Source of the DNA: Pseudomaricurvus sp050633365
Lineage (GTDB): Bacteria > Pseudomonadota > Gammaproteobacteria > Pseudomonadales > Cellvibrionaceae
Reading direction: 5' to 3'
DNA: 64,000 nucleotides
Assembly (NCBI GenBank): GCA_050633365.1
Contig: JBOEGJ010000009.1
Span: 210,639 to 274,638, forward strand
The stretch's first letter is position 1. Each line of letters opens with the position of its first letter. Under the pieces are notes generated by a model that saw only the letters and a list, made by a program, of their open reading frames with translations, did not search any database and had not been told where the DNA came from. The translations under genes were made by a program, and so were the position numbers. Positions 32,911 to 41,531 of this stretch are shown piece after piece.

Positions 32911-33692
32911 CCCCACAGCCCGTGGAAGTGGTGAACTGGTCCGTGTCCGTGGCCTACATTCAATTCATCAGATCGCAAGATTGCGCGGTGCAGCCAGTCA
33001 TGAGCGCTGCGCACCGCGTCTTCCAAGCCCTGCCCTTTCGCCAGACCCGCGGCAATTGCGGAAGAATAGCTACAGCCAGTGCCATGGGTGTTCTGGGTCG
33101 CGACACGGGGCGCGGAAAAGGCTGTTTCGCCATTTCTGGTGCACAGATAATCGGTGCAAATGTCCCCTTCTGCGTGCCCCCCTTTCATCAGCACGGCTTG
33201 TGGGCCAAGCGCCAACAATTCATGGGCTTGCGTCAAGACTGGGACATCTTTGCCACCCAGCAGCTTGCAAGCTTCGGGAAGGTTCGGAGTCAATACAGTA
33301 GCACGCGGCAAAAGATGGGTTTTCAAAGCGTCGATCGCGCTGTCAGCCAAAAGCGTATCGCCTGACTTTGCGACCATCACAGGGTCAAGAACCACAGGTT
33401 TCTCAAAGCCTTGCAAAGCACCTGCAACCGCCTCAATCAACGATGGAGTGCCAAGCATTCCAATCTTGATCGCGCCAATCTCAATGTCTGAAAGGACCGC
33501 CTCTATCTGCGCGACAACCACGTCGTCTGGTACGGCGTGAATGGCGCTCACGGTCTGCGTATTCTGCGCGGTAATCGCTGTGATGACGGACCCGCCATAG
33601 ACACCAAAAGCGCTGAACGTCTTAAGATCGGCCTGAACACCAGCGCCGCCACCCGAATCCGAGCCCGCGATTGTCAGTGCCTTTGCCACCAT
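32907..33692 (-). CDS. thiD: Hydroxymethylpyrimidine/phosphomethylpyrimidine kinase
   Basis: A 261-residue ribokinase-fold enzyme that phosphorylates HMP and HMP phosphate. ALTIAGSDSGGGAGVQADLKTFSA is the substrate and glycine-rich loop, PVVLDPVMVAKSGD and LTPNLPEA follow, and GTGCSYSSAIAAGLAKG holds the GTGC anion hole with the catalytic cysteine/aspartate region. First gene of the thiamine operon, 70 bp after a TPP riboswitch. Confidence 0.95.
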   Translation of the reverse strand: MVAKALTIAGSDSGGGAGVQADLKTFSAFGVYGGSVITAITAQNTQTVSAIHAVPDDVVVAQIEAVLSDIEIGAIKIGMLGTPSLIEAVAGALQGFEKPVVLDPVMVAKSGDTLLADSAIDALKTHLLPRATVLTPNLPEACKLLGGKDVPVLTQAHELLALGPQAVLMKGGHAEGDICTDYLCTRNGETAFSAPRVATQNTHGTGCSYSSAIAAGLAKGQGLEDAVRSAHDWLHRAILRSDELNVGHGHGPVHHFHGLWG

Positions 33693-33761
33693 CAGCTTCG
33701 TCCTCCTATTTTTAGGTTTGGACGGGCAAAGGACAGCCAGAAACGATCAATAGATCCAAGT

Positions 33762-33847
33762 GCTGTTTCCTCCGCCGGTCCTAACCGGTTCAGGTTCAAT
33801 GGGTTTGCGCATGTCGCGCATCTCAGCCCTATAAAGGGGGCACCCCA
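33762..33847 (-). promoter_or_regulatory. TPP riboswitch (THI element)
   Basis: In the minus-strand RNA the conserved pieces appear in order: GGGGUGCCC, CUGAGAUG, a variable hairpin, AACCCAUUGAACCUGAACC, and GGUUAGGACCGGCGGAGG. These are the P2/P3 and P4/P5 landmarks of the THI box. It lies 70 bp upstream of thiD and would switch the whole operon off when thiamine pyrophosphate is plentiful. Confidence 0.96.
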
Positions 33848-33863
33848 ACAGTCATGAGCGACG

Positions 33864-34922
33864 CTAGACCCTCTCTCCAGCATCGTCAAACAGATGCAAG
33901 TTTCGGACATCGAAACTCACAATCTCGGTAGTATTTTCTTCCAGTATCACTTGCCCGGGGGCGCGTATCTTGACGATCTGATCCCCAAGAAAAGCGTTGA
34001 TGATCGTGTAGCTTCCAAGCGGTTCGACTGAACTGATTGTCACCTCAACGCTTGGGTTTCCTTCGCTATTGCCGATCCAAATGTCTTCGGGACGCACACC
34101 AAGCGTCCCCTTGCTGCCAATGCGCGTTGATCCATTGATTGGGATTGACGGCAGTGACCCGCTCTGAAAATGCGTTCCGGTTTCGGCAAATTGTCCCTCG
34201 AAAAAATTCATCGGCGGAGAGCCGATAACTTCAGCAACGGCAAGCGAACACGGCTCGCGGTAGACCTCGTCAGGGGTGCCGATTTGAGTGATTTTTCCGT
34301 CGATGATCACCGCGACACGATCTGAGATCGCCATCACTTCTTCTTCGTCATGGCTGACGTAGACAAAAGTTTGGTTGTTCTCGCGTTGAAGACGCTTTAG
34401 CTCAACTCGCATTTCTTCGCGCAAGCGGGCATCAAGTGCCGCAATGGGTTCATCAAGCAATATCGCGCGGCTTTCCGCAGCGAACGCGCGGCCCAGCGCG
34501 ATGCGTTGACGTTCGCCGCCCGACATCTGCGCTGGGTTTTTGTGAAGAATGTGGCTTACGTGTAAAACTTCCGACACGAAATCGAGCCGTTTCGCGATTT
34601 CACTCTCAGGCGCATTGCGCTCTTTTAACGGAAAGATGATGTTCTCGCGTCCAGTCATATGTGGAAACAACGCAAGATTTTGAAAAACCATGGAAATATC
34701 CCGCTCGGAGACATCCAAATTGGCGCCGTCCCTACCAGATAGCGTGACTGTTCCTTCGTCGGGTTGAAGCAGCCCAAGGATCAGTTTCAGGATCGACGAC
34801 TTACCTGTCGAAGGCGGACCAAAGATACCGAAAAATTCGCCCTGCTGCACGGTCATGTTAATTGGCCCAAGGGTAAATTCTGGGAACTTTTTGATCGCAT
34901 TCGTAATTTCAATTGCCGACAT
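33864..34922 (-). CDS. ABC transporter ATP-binding protein, glycerol/polyol type (second ATPase)
   Basis: A 352-residue ATPase of the UgpC/GlpT-like group. The ATG at 34922 follows GGGAGGG. Walker A is GPPSTGKSS, less usual than GPSGCGKS, while the signature is intact (MSGGERQRIALGRAFA). Walker B is AILLDEPIAALDA and the switch region YVSHDEEE. The C-terminal TOBE domain is present. It overlaps closely with the first ATPase gene, which has a degenerate signature, so the pair probably forms an asymmetric heterodimer as in GlpS/GlpT of rhizobia. Confidence 0.88.
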   Translation of the reverse strand: MSAIEITNAIKKFPEFTLGPINMTVQQGEFFGIFGPPSTGKSSILKLILGLLQPDEGTVTLSGRDGANLDVSERDISMVFQNLALFPHMTGRENIIFPLKERNAPESEIAKRLDFVSEVLHVSHILHKNPAQMSGGERQRIALGRAFAAESRAILLDEPIAALDARLREEMRVELKRLQRENNQTFVYVSHDEEEVMAISDRVAVIIDGKITQIGTPDEVYREPCSLAVAEVIGSPPMNFFEGQFAETGTHFQSGSLPSIPINGSTRIGSKGTLGVRPEDIWIGNSEGNPSVEVTISSVEPLGSYTIINAFLGDQIVKIRAPGQVILEENTTEIVSFDVRNLHLFDDAGERV

Positions 34923-34923
34923 T

Positions 34924-36027
34924 CTATTGCCCTCCCAGCCTGCGGCCCGTTTCCAAGTCAAAGGCCATGCTGGCCGCGGAAGGCAGAAAGAACTGTACCT
35001 CGTCCCCAACGTTCAGCCGTGCTTGATCGTCGAATGCGAGAAACATGGTTTCCTGCACTTGGAGGTGCGCCAGCCGCTTTGGGCCGACCCGCTCCAAAAC
35101 TTCGACTCTACCGTGCATTTTGATGTCGTTGTCGGCGCGATTATCGCCAAAGTAGATGTCCTGTGGGCGGATCCCAAACGATCCACTATGAACCTTCGCA
35201 TCAGAGGTGAAATCTGCTTTCACCTGCCCGAGCAACGGAATTTCAGCGCCGCCGTGCAACATTAGATGCAAGGCACCGCGTTCATCGCGCAACTCGCCAT
35301 CCACAAGGTTCATGCGCGGGCTGCCGACAAAGTTGGCAACAAACCGGTTTTGCGGATCGTTATAGATGTCTAGCGGCGCGCCATACTGCATCAGCTTGCC
35401 CTGATCGATGATCGCGATTTTGTCGGCAAGGCTCATTGCTTCGATCTGATCGTGGGTGACGTAGATCATCGTTTGGCCGAACTCATGTTGAAGCACCTTT
35501 AGCTCCGCGCGCATATAGGCGCGAAACCCTGCATCGAGATTCGAAAGCGGCTCGTCCAAGAGGAAAATACGCGGCTCAACAATGGCAGAGCGACCGATGG
35601 CAAGTTTCTGCATTTCGTTGACAGAGAGGCTCGCGGCGGGTTGATGCAAGCGATGCGAGATGCTCATCCGCTCTGCCATTGCCATGACGCGGCGTTCGAT
35701 CTCGGATTTTTCGACCTTCTTCACCTCAAGCCCGTAGGACAGGTTTTTGTAGACACTCAGATGGGTGAAAATCGCGTAATTCTGGAACACAAACCCGATG
35801 TTGCGATCCTGCATGCGTACGTGGCTCAGGTCTTGACCATCAAAGGCGATTGCGCCGTCTGAAACGTCTTCGAGCCCTGCAATCATATTCATGGTCGTCG
35901 TCTTGCCGCAGCCAGAGGGGCCTAACAGTGCAACGAACTCCCCTTCTTCGATGTCGATCGAAATATTGTCGACGGCGGTAAAGTCACCGAAGCGCTTGGA
36001 GACATTCTGGAGTTGGATGGATGACAT
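34924..36027 (-). CDS. ABC transporter ATP-binding protein, glycerol/polyol type, degenerate signature
   Basis: A 367-residue ATPase. Walker A (GPSGCGKTT), Q-loop (VFQNYAIFTHLS), Walker B (IFLLDEPLSNLDA) and switch histidine (YVTHDQ) are all normal. The signature is LSVNEMQKLAIGRS where LSGGQ is expected. In a heterodimer this leaves one composite ATP site impaired. The first-listed glycerol transporter ATPase GlpS has a comparable deviation. Start at 36027 follows GGAAGAGCAGAGA-like purines. Co-directional, 13 bp after the permease stop. Confidence 0.88.
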   Translation of the reverse strand: MSSIQLQNVSKRFGDFTAVDNISIDIEEGEFVALLGPSGCGKTTTMNMIAGLEDVSDGAIAFDGQDLSHVRMQDRNIGFVFQNYAIFTHLSVYKNLSYGLEVKKVEKSEIERRVMAMAERMSISHRLHQPAASLSVNEMQKLAIGRSAIVEPRIFLLDEPLSNLDAGFRAYMRAELKVLQHEFGQTMIYVTHDQIEAMSLADKIAIIDQGKLMQYGAPLDIYNDPQNRFVANFVGSPRMNLVDGELRDERGALHLMLHGGAEIPLLGQVKADFTSDAKVHSGSFGIRPQDIYFGDNRADNDIKMHGRVEVLERVGPKRLAHLQVQETMFLAFDDQARLNVGDEVQFFLPSAASMAFDLETGRRLGGQ

Positions 36028-36040
36028 TCTCTGCTCTTCC

Positions 36041-36970
36041 CTATTTCTTGGCCATGTAGGACAGGCCCTTGACCGCAAGGATGCTAAGCCCAATCAGGAT
36101 CGAGAGGCCGATGGTTGCCACATAGGCCCATTCCAGCTCGCCAAAGGTTTGCTTGTATAGGAACACCGAGATGGTTTCGGTCTGCACGCCCGGCCCGCCT
36201 TTGGTCATGATGAAAACCAGATCAAAAATCTTGAAGCATTCCACAGCCCGCAACACGAGCGCGATGATGATTACGGTCTTCATGCGGGGCAGAATGATCT
36301 TAAAGAAGTTCTGCCAGTTCGATCCGCCCAGCAGTTTCGCCGCCAAAAGTTGATCGGATGGCACACCCAACATTCCCGCCAAAAGGATCAAGAACATCAA
36401 CGGCGTCCATTGCCATATATCTGCGATAATCACGGAAATCATCGCGCGGTTTACATCCGTTAGCCACGAAAATTCTGCAGGCAGGCCAAGGTGGTCGTTG
36501 ACCGGACCTGTGCCTTGGAAAAGCAGAAAGAACATCAGTCCAACCACAGCTGGGACGATCATCATTGGCGTCAACATGATCGAGTAGAAAACCTTCCGTC
36601 CCGGAAACTGGTCGATAAAGAGATACGCGAGCGCCATGCCAAGGAAAAACTGCGCAGGAACCGCGATGATCATGATCAGCACTGTGCGCCAGAGCGCGCC
36701 CCAAAAGCGGGGATCGGTGATCATAAACCAGTAGTTTTCACCCCAGTTGAACACCTCCCAAGCCTGATACCAAGGGATGCCTTCCAGCGGCGTCCACCAC
36801 GTGAAGGAAAGGTAGAGCTGCATCAAAAGCGGGAAGACCACGATGAATAGCAATAACAGAAGTGTCGGCAGCACAAACCAAAAGCCCATGCGTGGCCCGT
36901 CGCGCGCGACCTCTTGCCAATAGCTCGTGCTCTTGTTTTGCGAGGTGTCGGGAACAGTTTGATCGCTCAT
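36041..36970 (-). CDS. ABC transporter permease, MalF/GlpP-like
   Basis: A 309-residue inner-membrane protein with six predicted helices, a 30-residue cytosolic N-terminus and the EAA-type loop LLAAKLLGGSNWQNFFKIILPRM. The ATG at 36970 overlaps the stop of the MalG-type permease by 4 bp. It builds the channel with that permease. Confidence 0.9.
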   Translation of the reverse strand: MSDQTVPDTSQNKSTSYWQEVARDGPRMGFWFVLPTLLLLLFIVVFPLLMQLYLSFTWWTPLEGIPWYQAWEVFNWGENYWFMITDPRFWGALWRTVLIMIIAVPAQFFLGMALAYLFIDQFPGRKVFYSIMLTPMMIVPAVVGLMFFLLFQGTGPVNDHLGLPAEFSWLTDVNRAMISVIIADIWQWTPLMFLILLAGMLGVPSDQLLAAKLLGGSNWQNFFKIILPRMKTVIIIALVLRAVECFKIFDLVFIMTKGGPGVQTETISVFLYKQTFGELEWAYVATIGLSILIGLSILAVKGLSYMAKK

Positions 36971-37824
36971 TGCTTCAAAGCTCCAAAGGTAAGGCCGCGC
37001 ACCAGATGTTTCTGAATCATCAGACCGAACACGACGGGGGGAATGGCGGCAATTACTCCGAGCGCGGCTTTCATACCGTACATTTGCCCGCCCATCGCCG
37101 AGGTCAGCGTCGCCATGTAAACTGGCAGTGTGACCCATTCTTTTTGCGTCAATAGCAGCGCGAGCAAGTAATCTGACCAATTGAGGATGAAGACAAAGAG
37201 CGCGCAGGTCGCCAGTCCCGGCTTCACGATGGGAAGGGTGATGCGATAAAACACACGCCAGTAGGAACAGCCTGCAACGCGCGCGGCGTCTTCGATTTCG
37301 ACGGGCACTTCTTCAAAGAAGGTCTTCATCAGCCAGAACGCAAAGGGAAGCGTGACAATTCCGTAGATCAGGCTGAGACCCCACCAAGTATCGACGGCGC
37401 CGATAAAAGCCCACATCACCATGACAGGGATCATCACGGCAAGCGGTGGAAACAGGCGTAATTGTAGGACCGACAGCGGCAAAGATTGCGCAAGTCCAAA
37501 GCGGACGACGGCATAAGATGAAAGCGTCCCGCAGACCACAGCAATCAACGTTCCGACGGTCGAGGTTACTAAACTGGCAATCAAGGGGCCGCTAATTGTT
37601 CTGTCGAGGCTGACAACGAGGCCTTCGGCTTGGCCATAGAAAATGAACTCAAAGTTCTGCCAAGTGGGGTCTTTAGGCAGCCACGTCAAACCTGAAACAG
37701 TTGTCCATTCCGGATGCGGCTTGAACGCCATCGTGACCATCCACAAAAGCGGATAGAGGACCACTGCACTGGCCAAAAGAACAAAGAAGTATTTCAGCGC
37801 CATTGCGCCCGGTGACGTCTTCAC
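36967..37824 (-). CDS. ABC transporter permease, MalG/GlpQ-like
   Basis: A 285-residue permease with six hydrophobic helices and the EAA loop EIEDAARVAGCSYWRVFYRITLPI. It follows the binding-protein gene after 80 bp that contain a perfect 12-bp hairpin, and overlaps the other permease by 4 bp. Gene order binding protein, permeases, two ATPases is a variant of the glycerol-type ABC operon. Confidence 0.9.
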   Translation of the reverse strand: MKTSPGAMALKYFFVLLASAVVLYPLLWMVTMAFKPHPEWTTVSGLTWLPKDPTWQNFEFIFYGQAEGLVVSLDRTISGPLIASLVTSTVGTLIAVVCGTLSSYAVVRFGLAQSLPLSVLQLRLFPPLAVMIPVMVMWAFIGAVDTWWGLSLIYGIVTLPFAFWLMKTFFEEVPVEIEDAARVAGCSYWRVFYRITLPIVKPGLATCALFVFILNWSDYLLALLLTQKEWVTLPVYMATLTSAMGGQMYGMKAALGVIAAIPPVVFGLMIQKHLVRGLTFGALKQ

Positions 37825-37857
37825 AAGCCGACCCCCTGATATCTGTTGGATTAGGTA

Positions 37858-37889
37858 TTTGAGACCCGAAAACGTGCTCGGGTCTCAAA
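37858..37889 (-). terminator. Intercistronic hairpin between binding protein and permeases
   Basis: TTTGAGACCCGA (37858-37869) and TCGGGTCTCAAA (37878-37889) form a perfect 12-bp stem with an 8-base loop. It lies 16 bp after the binding-protein stop. It likely stabilises that transcript end or attenuates the permease genes. Confidence 0.7.
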
Positions 37890-37904
37890 AGTACGACTTG
37901 GACC

Positions 37905-39536
37905 TTAGGCGTCGTCGACGATCGTCGGCCAAGTTTCGCGGCTCGCTTTAATGGCGTCTTCAATGCCATTGCGTCGCTGGCGCTTGATGACCCGCTCCCA
38001 TTTGCTCTGAGCGGCATCCATAGCTTCGCGCGCGGTCTTTTGTCCGGTGATCGCCGCTTGGATTTCTTCGTCGAGCGCGTTGTCCAGCGCGGTTTGACCC
38101 GCAAAGTTGATCGACGGAACCGAGCGCGCGATGGTCGCAGGGATCGAGTCCATCGCGTAGGAATGGTAGGTCGATTCCACCAACGGCTCTTTGAAGTTAG
38201 CCTGCTGCATCGGATCGAAATATCCACCCGGATTGCCAGCCATCCAAGTATAGGTTCGTGTGGACGACAACCATTGCAGGAAGAGATAGGCCGCTTCTGG
38301 ATATTCAGATTTTGAGGAAATCCATGCGGTGATATGATAGTAGAGCACCGAACGGCGATTGATCTTATCGCCAAATTGGCGGCCCACAGGCAGGTGGCTG
38401 TCGATCATGCCCGTTGCTTTGGATTTCGGTGACCCATCTGCGTTGAAGCCGTCACCAAACTTCACCAAATTCGTGTAGATCGCCGTATGCGGGATTTGCA
38501 GGTTCCACATCGCAGCATAGGCTTCGGCCCAAGTATAGGTCAGCGCGTCTGGCGGCGTCCATTCGAAGGATCGCACATGCTCTTCAGCACATTGAATGCC
38601 CAATTCGGTGTTGAGCTGCGGGTTCGCATCCGCATCGAAGAAATGGAAATTCGGGAAATCCATCGAAGCAAAACGCGCATAGAACGTCGCCAAACCCCAG
38701 AATGGACTCATCAAGTTGCCGTTGCCATACATGGTGCCATTGCCAAAATCCTTACCGGTGAAGAATTTGGAAATCCGATCAACTTCGTCCCATGTGTTGG
38801 GGACAGCCAACTCGGCCCCTGTTTCCTTCATAAAGGCTTCCTGAACCTCGGGCTTTTCATAGATGCCCTTCAGGTAGAACCACGTTTGGAAATCCCCATC
38901 TAGCGAGAAGGAATAATAATCGCCCGCATAGGTATAAAGCAGTTGCTCCATTTCAGGCGTTGGCGTGCCGCGTTCGGGGTCACCCCAATCGGGCTGATAT
39001 TGCGCGACGAAATCAGAGCAATTTACCGCACCACGAGAAGACACAAGATCACCTGTCGAATTCCACGGACCCGTATAAATGTCATAAGAGCCGCCACCGG
39101 TGGTGACGTCCTGCATCACTTTCTTAAAGATGTCTTCTGCAGGTGCGCCAATGATATCAATCTCGATACCAGTCTCACGCTCCCAGACTTCTTTTGCAGA
39201 AGGTGCGCCATCTGGGAACGGTTTGGTGATTTGTCCAATAGCACCATCTGTCAGCAACATGGTGAGTTTTTGCGGCACTTTTCCTGCCTCGCGAAGTGCC
39301 TTGATGCCTTCAATGGCGCGCCCTTCGGACATGGTATTGTTGTACTGGAAGCGTTCAGCGCCGTCGAAACCGGTCGGACCACCGGTCATTCCAGCAGCGT
39401 ATTCCTGAGCGAATGCGGGCGATGCCATGAAGTTGCCCAACATTCCCGCGCTACCCGCCGCCGCCATTGTGGCAGTTGAATTTTTTAAGAACTCACGACG
39501 CGAAGGTTGAAACGGATTATTCACCTTTGTAGACAT
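37905..39536 (-). CDS. ABC transporter substrate-binding protein, long (GlpV-like), Tat-exported
   Basis: A 543-residue binding protein, long for family 1 but like those of glycerol-type ABC systems. The ATG at 39536 is preceded by GGGAGGAAA; an upstream ATG at 39557 has none. SRREFLKNSTATMAAAG is a twin-arginine signal, with cleavage near SPAFAQ. The mature part contains WERETGIEIDIIGAPAEDIFKK, GGSYDIYTGPWNST and LFLQWLSSTRTY. It starts an operon with two permeases and two ATPases. A sigma-54 promoter lies at 39580-39595. Ligand probably a small polyol or diol; this is inferred from operon type and shared control. Confidence 0.86.
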   Translation of the reverse strand: MSTKVNNPFQPSRREFLKNSTATMAAAGSAGMLGNFMASPAFAQEYAAGMTGGPTGFDGAERFQYNNTMSEGRAIEGIKALREAGKVPQKLTMLLTDGAIGQITKPFPDGAPSAKEVWERETGIEIDIIGAPAEDIFKKVMQDVTTGGGSYDIYTGPWNSTGDLVSSRGAVNCSDFVAQYQPDWGDPERGTPTPEMEQLLYTYAGDYYSFSLDGDFQTWFYLKGIYEKPEVQEAFMKETGAELAVPNTWDEVDRISKFFTGKDFGNGTMYGNGNLMSPFWGLATFYARFASMDFPNFHFFDADANPQLNTELGIQCAEEHVRSFEWTPPDALTYTWAEAYAAMWNLQIPHTAIYTNLVKFGDGFNADGSPKSKATGMIDSHLPVGRQFGDKINRRSVLYYHITAWISSKSEYPEAAYLFLQWLSSTRTYTWMAGNPGGYFDPMQQANFKEPLVESTYHSYAMDSIPATIARSVPSINFAGQTALDNALDEEIQAAITGQKTAREAMDAAQSKWERVIKRQRRNGIEDAIKASRETWPTIVDDA

Positions 39537-39579
39537 TATTTCCTCCCATTTAGACATTTGATGATGTCAAATAGTAAGA

Positions 39580-39595
39580 AGCAACAAGTGTACCA
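39580..39595 (-). promoter_or_regulatory. Sigma-54 promoter of the second ABC transporter operon
   Basis: The minus strand reads TGGTACACTTGTTGCT. The invariant GG and GC dinucleotides and the spacing are kept, and CTTGTTGCTT is shared with the other four sites. The binding-protein start is 44 bases downstream. Confidence 0.82.
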
Positions 39596-39604
39596 AAAGC
39601 CATT

Positions 39605-39629
39605 TGAGAGCGAAATTTAGGTGCTCTCA
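39605..39629 (-). terminator. Hairpin after the AcoR-like gene
   Basis: TGAGAGC (39605-39611) and GCTCTCA (39623-39629) form a 7-bp stem around 11 bases. It lies 8 bp past the activator stop and just upstream of the next sigma-54 promoter. Confidence 0.5.
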
Positions 39630-39636
39630 GACTTGG

Positions 39637-41367
39637 TTATCCAGCGATTTGTTCAGGTAAATCAGCGAGTTCGACAGTATCGTTGTCACGCAGCGCAAGG
39701 CAGACTTCCAACACGGTAATCATTTCGCGAATGTTGCCCGGCCAATCGTAGTTTAACAACGCTTCCTCGACTTCTTTAGAGAAACGCAGCGGCGCATCCT
39801 GAGACACAATACGTGCGATCTGATCTATCACCCAAGGTTTGTCTTCGCGTTCTCGCAGTGCTGGAATTTGCAAGACCACACCGTTCAAACGATAAAAGAG
39901 ATCCTGTCGGAACTGCCCTGCATCAACGAGCGCTTTGAGGTTCCTGTGCGACGCTGAAACGACACGTACATCTATCGGCACCGGCTTGGCCGCGCCCACC
40001 GCCATCACTTCCTTTTCGGCAAGCACACGCAGCAGTCTTGCTTGTAGCGCTAATGGCATGTCACCGATTTCATCCAAAAACAATGTGCCGCCATTGGCCT
40101 GTTCAATAAGCCCTTTTTTGCCTTTCGCATGAGCACCCGTAAATGAATTAGGCGCATAGCCAAAAAGTTCGCTTTCGATCAGCGCCTCTGGCAGTGCCGC
40201 GCAATTGATCGCCACAAACGGCCCCTTCTTCTTGCGCGCTTCATGAAGGGCTTTGGCGACGAATTCTTTCCCGACGCCCGTTTCTCCCTCAAGAATGATG
40301 CTGATCTGTTTGTCGACAATTCTCGCGGCTTTGCCTGCAAGCAATTGCATCTTGCTGTCACCACCGTGAATGCGTGTCAGCGCATCAGGCACCGTAAGTT
40401 TTGAAACAACGCTTTCCGACTTAATCGGCGCGCGGACATCGGCAAACATGATCTGCTCGTCAGACATCTCTAGTGCCTGCTCTCCCGGTGTCTCAGCGCC
40501 CACCAGTCGCGGAATATCGTTGAAATCGAAATCAAAAACATCCTCAAACGGCTTTCCGATAAAGCCCTGACGCTTTTTCCAATCCTGTCCTAACGTTTTT
40601 GCGAAAAGGCGATGTGCCCCGTGCGTCAGACCGGAAATTGTACCGTCTGAAGCAACCGACACCGCACAACTTGGATCGACACCCAAGAATTCTGACGTCG
40701 TATTTAGCCGCAATATCCAATCCGTCTTGCGGGAATTCATCAGATTAGCGAGCTCAATCCTGCGCACGCAAGATTTCACTACTTCAAGCGTAAGCGCTTG
40801 GCTGTATTTCTCTGTTGGCGACATCAGCAAAGATACGTCCAACACCCCGATGAGTGAGCCATCGACATTATAGATGGGCGCGGCTGTGCAGCTCAGCGGC
40901 GTATGTGCCATATCGAAATGATCGGTCTGATGGATCGTCATTGCTTCGCCGGTCGTGAGACAGGCACCAACACCGCAAGTGCCAGCGTTCCCTTCGGACC
41001 ATTCAGAACCGATATAAAGCCCCGCGCGTTGCAGTTCTCGATCGACTTTTTCGTCGCCGATGAAATCCACGGTGACGCCCTTTGCATCCGTCAACAGCAG
41101 CACATAGCCCATCGAATTGACGCGCCGATAGAGATCCTCCATGCCAAAACGAGCGATGGACAAAAGATCCTCGGCTTCTTGCTGGTGTTGGCGCAATGCG
41201 GCCTCTGGTAAAATGCGCGCTTCGCCTTTGTGCTCGGGATCTAGGTTGTGGTCCTGGATACAGCGCAGCCAAGACTGCACAACACCTGAATCGCGTGCGA
41301 CCGCCTTTCCCTCAGCGGCATCAACAATTTCTTGAACATGCTGTTCAAACACTCTTGTTTGATTCAT
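39637..41367 (-). CDS. acoR: AcoR-like sigma-54-dependent activator lacking a DNA-binding domain
   Basis: A 576-residue activator. The ATG at 41367 is chosen after a G-rich run. Residues about 55-205 form a GAF-type sensor like that of AcoR (GSEWSEGNAGTCGVGACL, HTPLSCTAAPIYN). The AAA+ domain has Walker A GETGVGKE (361-368), Walker B TLFLDEIGD (428-436) and WPGNIRE (542-548). The sigma-contact loop reads NSFTGA (407-412) in place of GAFTGA. The protein stops at LADLPEQIAG, the end of the AAA+ module; the Fis-type helix-turn-helix of AcoR is absent, and no frameshifted remnant follows. It lies just after the aco operon and should activate the local sigma-54 promoters, possibly from solution. 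Confidence 0.85.
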   Translation of the reverse strand: MNQTRVFEQHVQEIVDAAEGKAVARDSGVVQSWLRCIQDHNLDPEHKGEARILPEAALRQHQQEAEDLLSIARFGMEDLYRRVNSMGYVLLLTDAKGVTVDFIGDEKVDRELQRAGLYIGSEWSEGNAGTCGVGACLTTGEAMTIHQTDHFDMAHTPLSCTAAPIYNVDGSLIGVLDVSLLMSPTEKYSQALTLEVVKSCVRRIELANLMNSRKTDWILRLNTTSEFLGVDPSCAVSVASDGTISGLTHGAHRLFAKTLGQDWKKRQGFIGKPFEDVFDFDFNDIPRLVGAETPGEQALEMSDEQIMFADVRAPIKSESVVSKLTVPDALTRIHGGDSKMQLLAGKAARIVDKQISIILEGETGVGKEFVAKALHEARKKKGPFVAINCAALPEALIESELFGYAPNSFTGAHAKGKKGLIEQANGGTLFLDEIGDMPLALQARLLRVLAEKEVMAVGAAKPVPIDVRVVSASHRNLKALVDAGQFRQDLFYRLNGVVLQIPALREREDKPWVIDQIARIVSQDAPLRFSKEVEEALLNYDWPGNIREMITVLEVCLALRDNDTVELADLPEQIAG

Positions 41368-41463
41368 TTCGTCACCCCCCCCAAAGTGTCGAACTATGTG
41401 CCGCAATACCGAAGTTCGCAGGCGCGTAGATTTCTATCATGTTTTTCGGAAAAAAGCGAATCC

Positions 41464-41473
41464 TTCACGTGAA
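41464..41473. promoter_or_regulatory. 10-bp palindrome upstream of the activator gene
   Basis: TTCACGTGAA is a perfect palindrome about 97 bases before the activator start codon and just past the terminator of the aco operon. It could be an operator for acoR expression. No family match supports a specific protein. Confidence 0.3.
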
Positions 41474-41483
41474 TCCTATGGTT

Positions 41484-41513
41484 CTTAGGTCGCATAGACT
41501 TATGCGCCCTAAG
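41484..41513 (-). terminator. Terminator of the aco operon
   Basis: CTTAGGTCGCATA (41484-41496) and TATGCGCCCTAAG (41501-41513) form a 13-bp stem with one mismatch and a 4-base loop. It begins 19 bp after the peroxiredoxin stop. There is no U-tract, as in many alphaproteobacterial terminators. Confidence 0.7.
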
Positions 41514-41531
41514 TAATTTGACCCGATTTTG

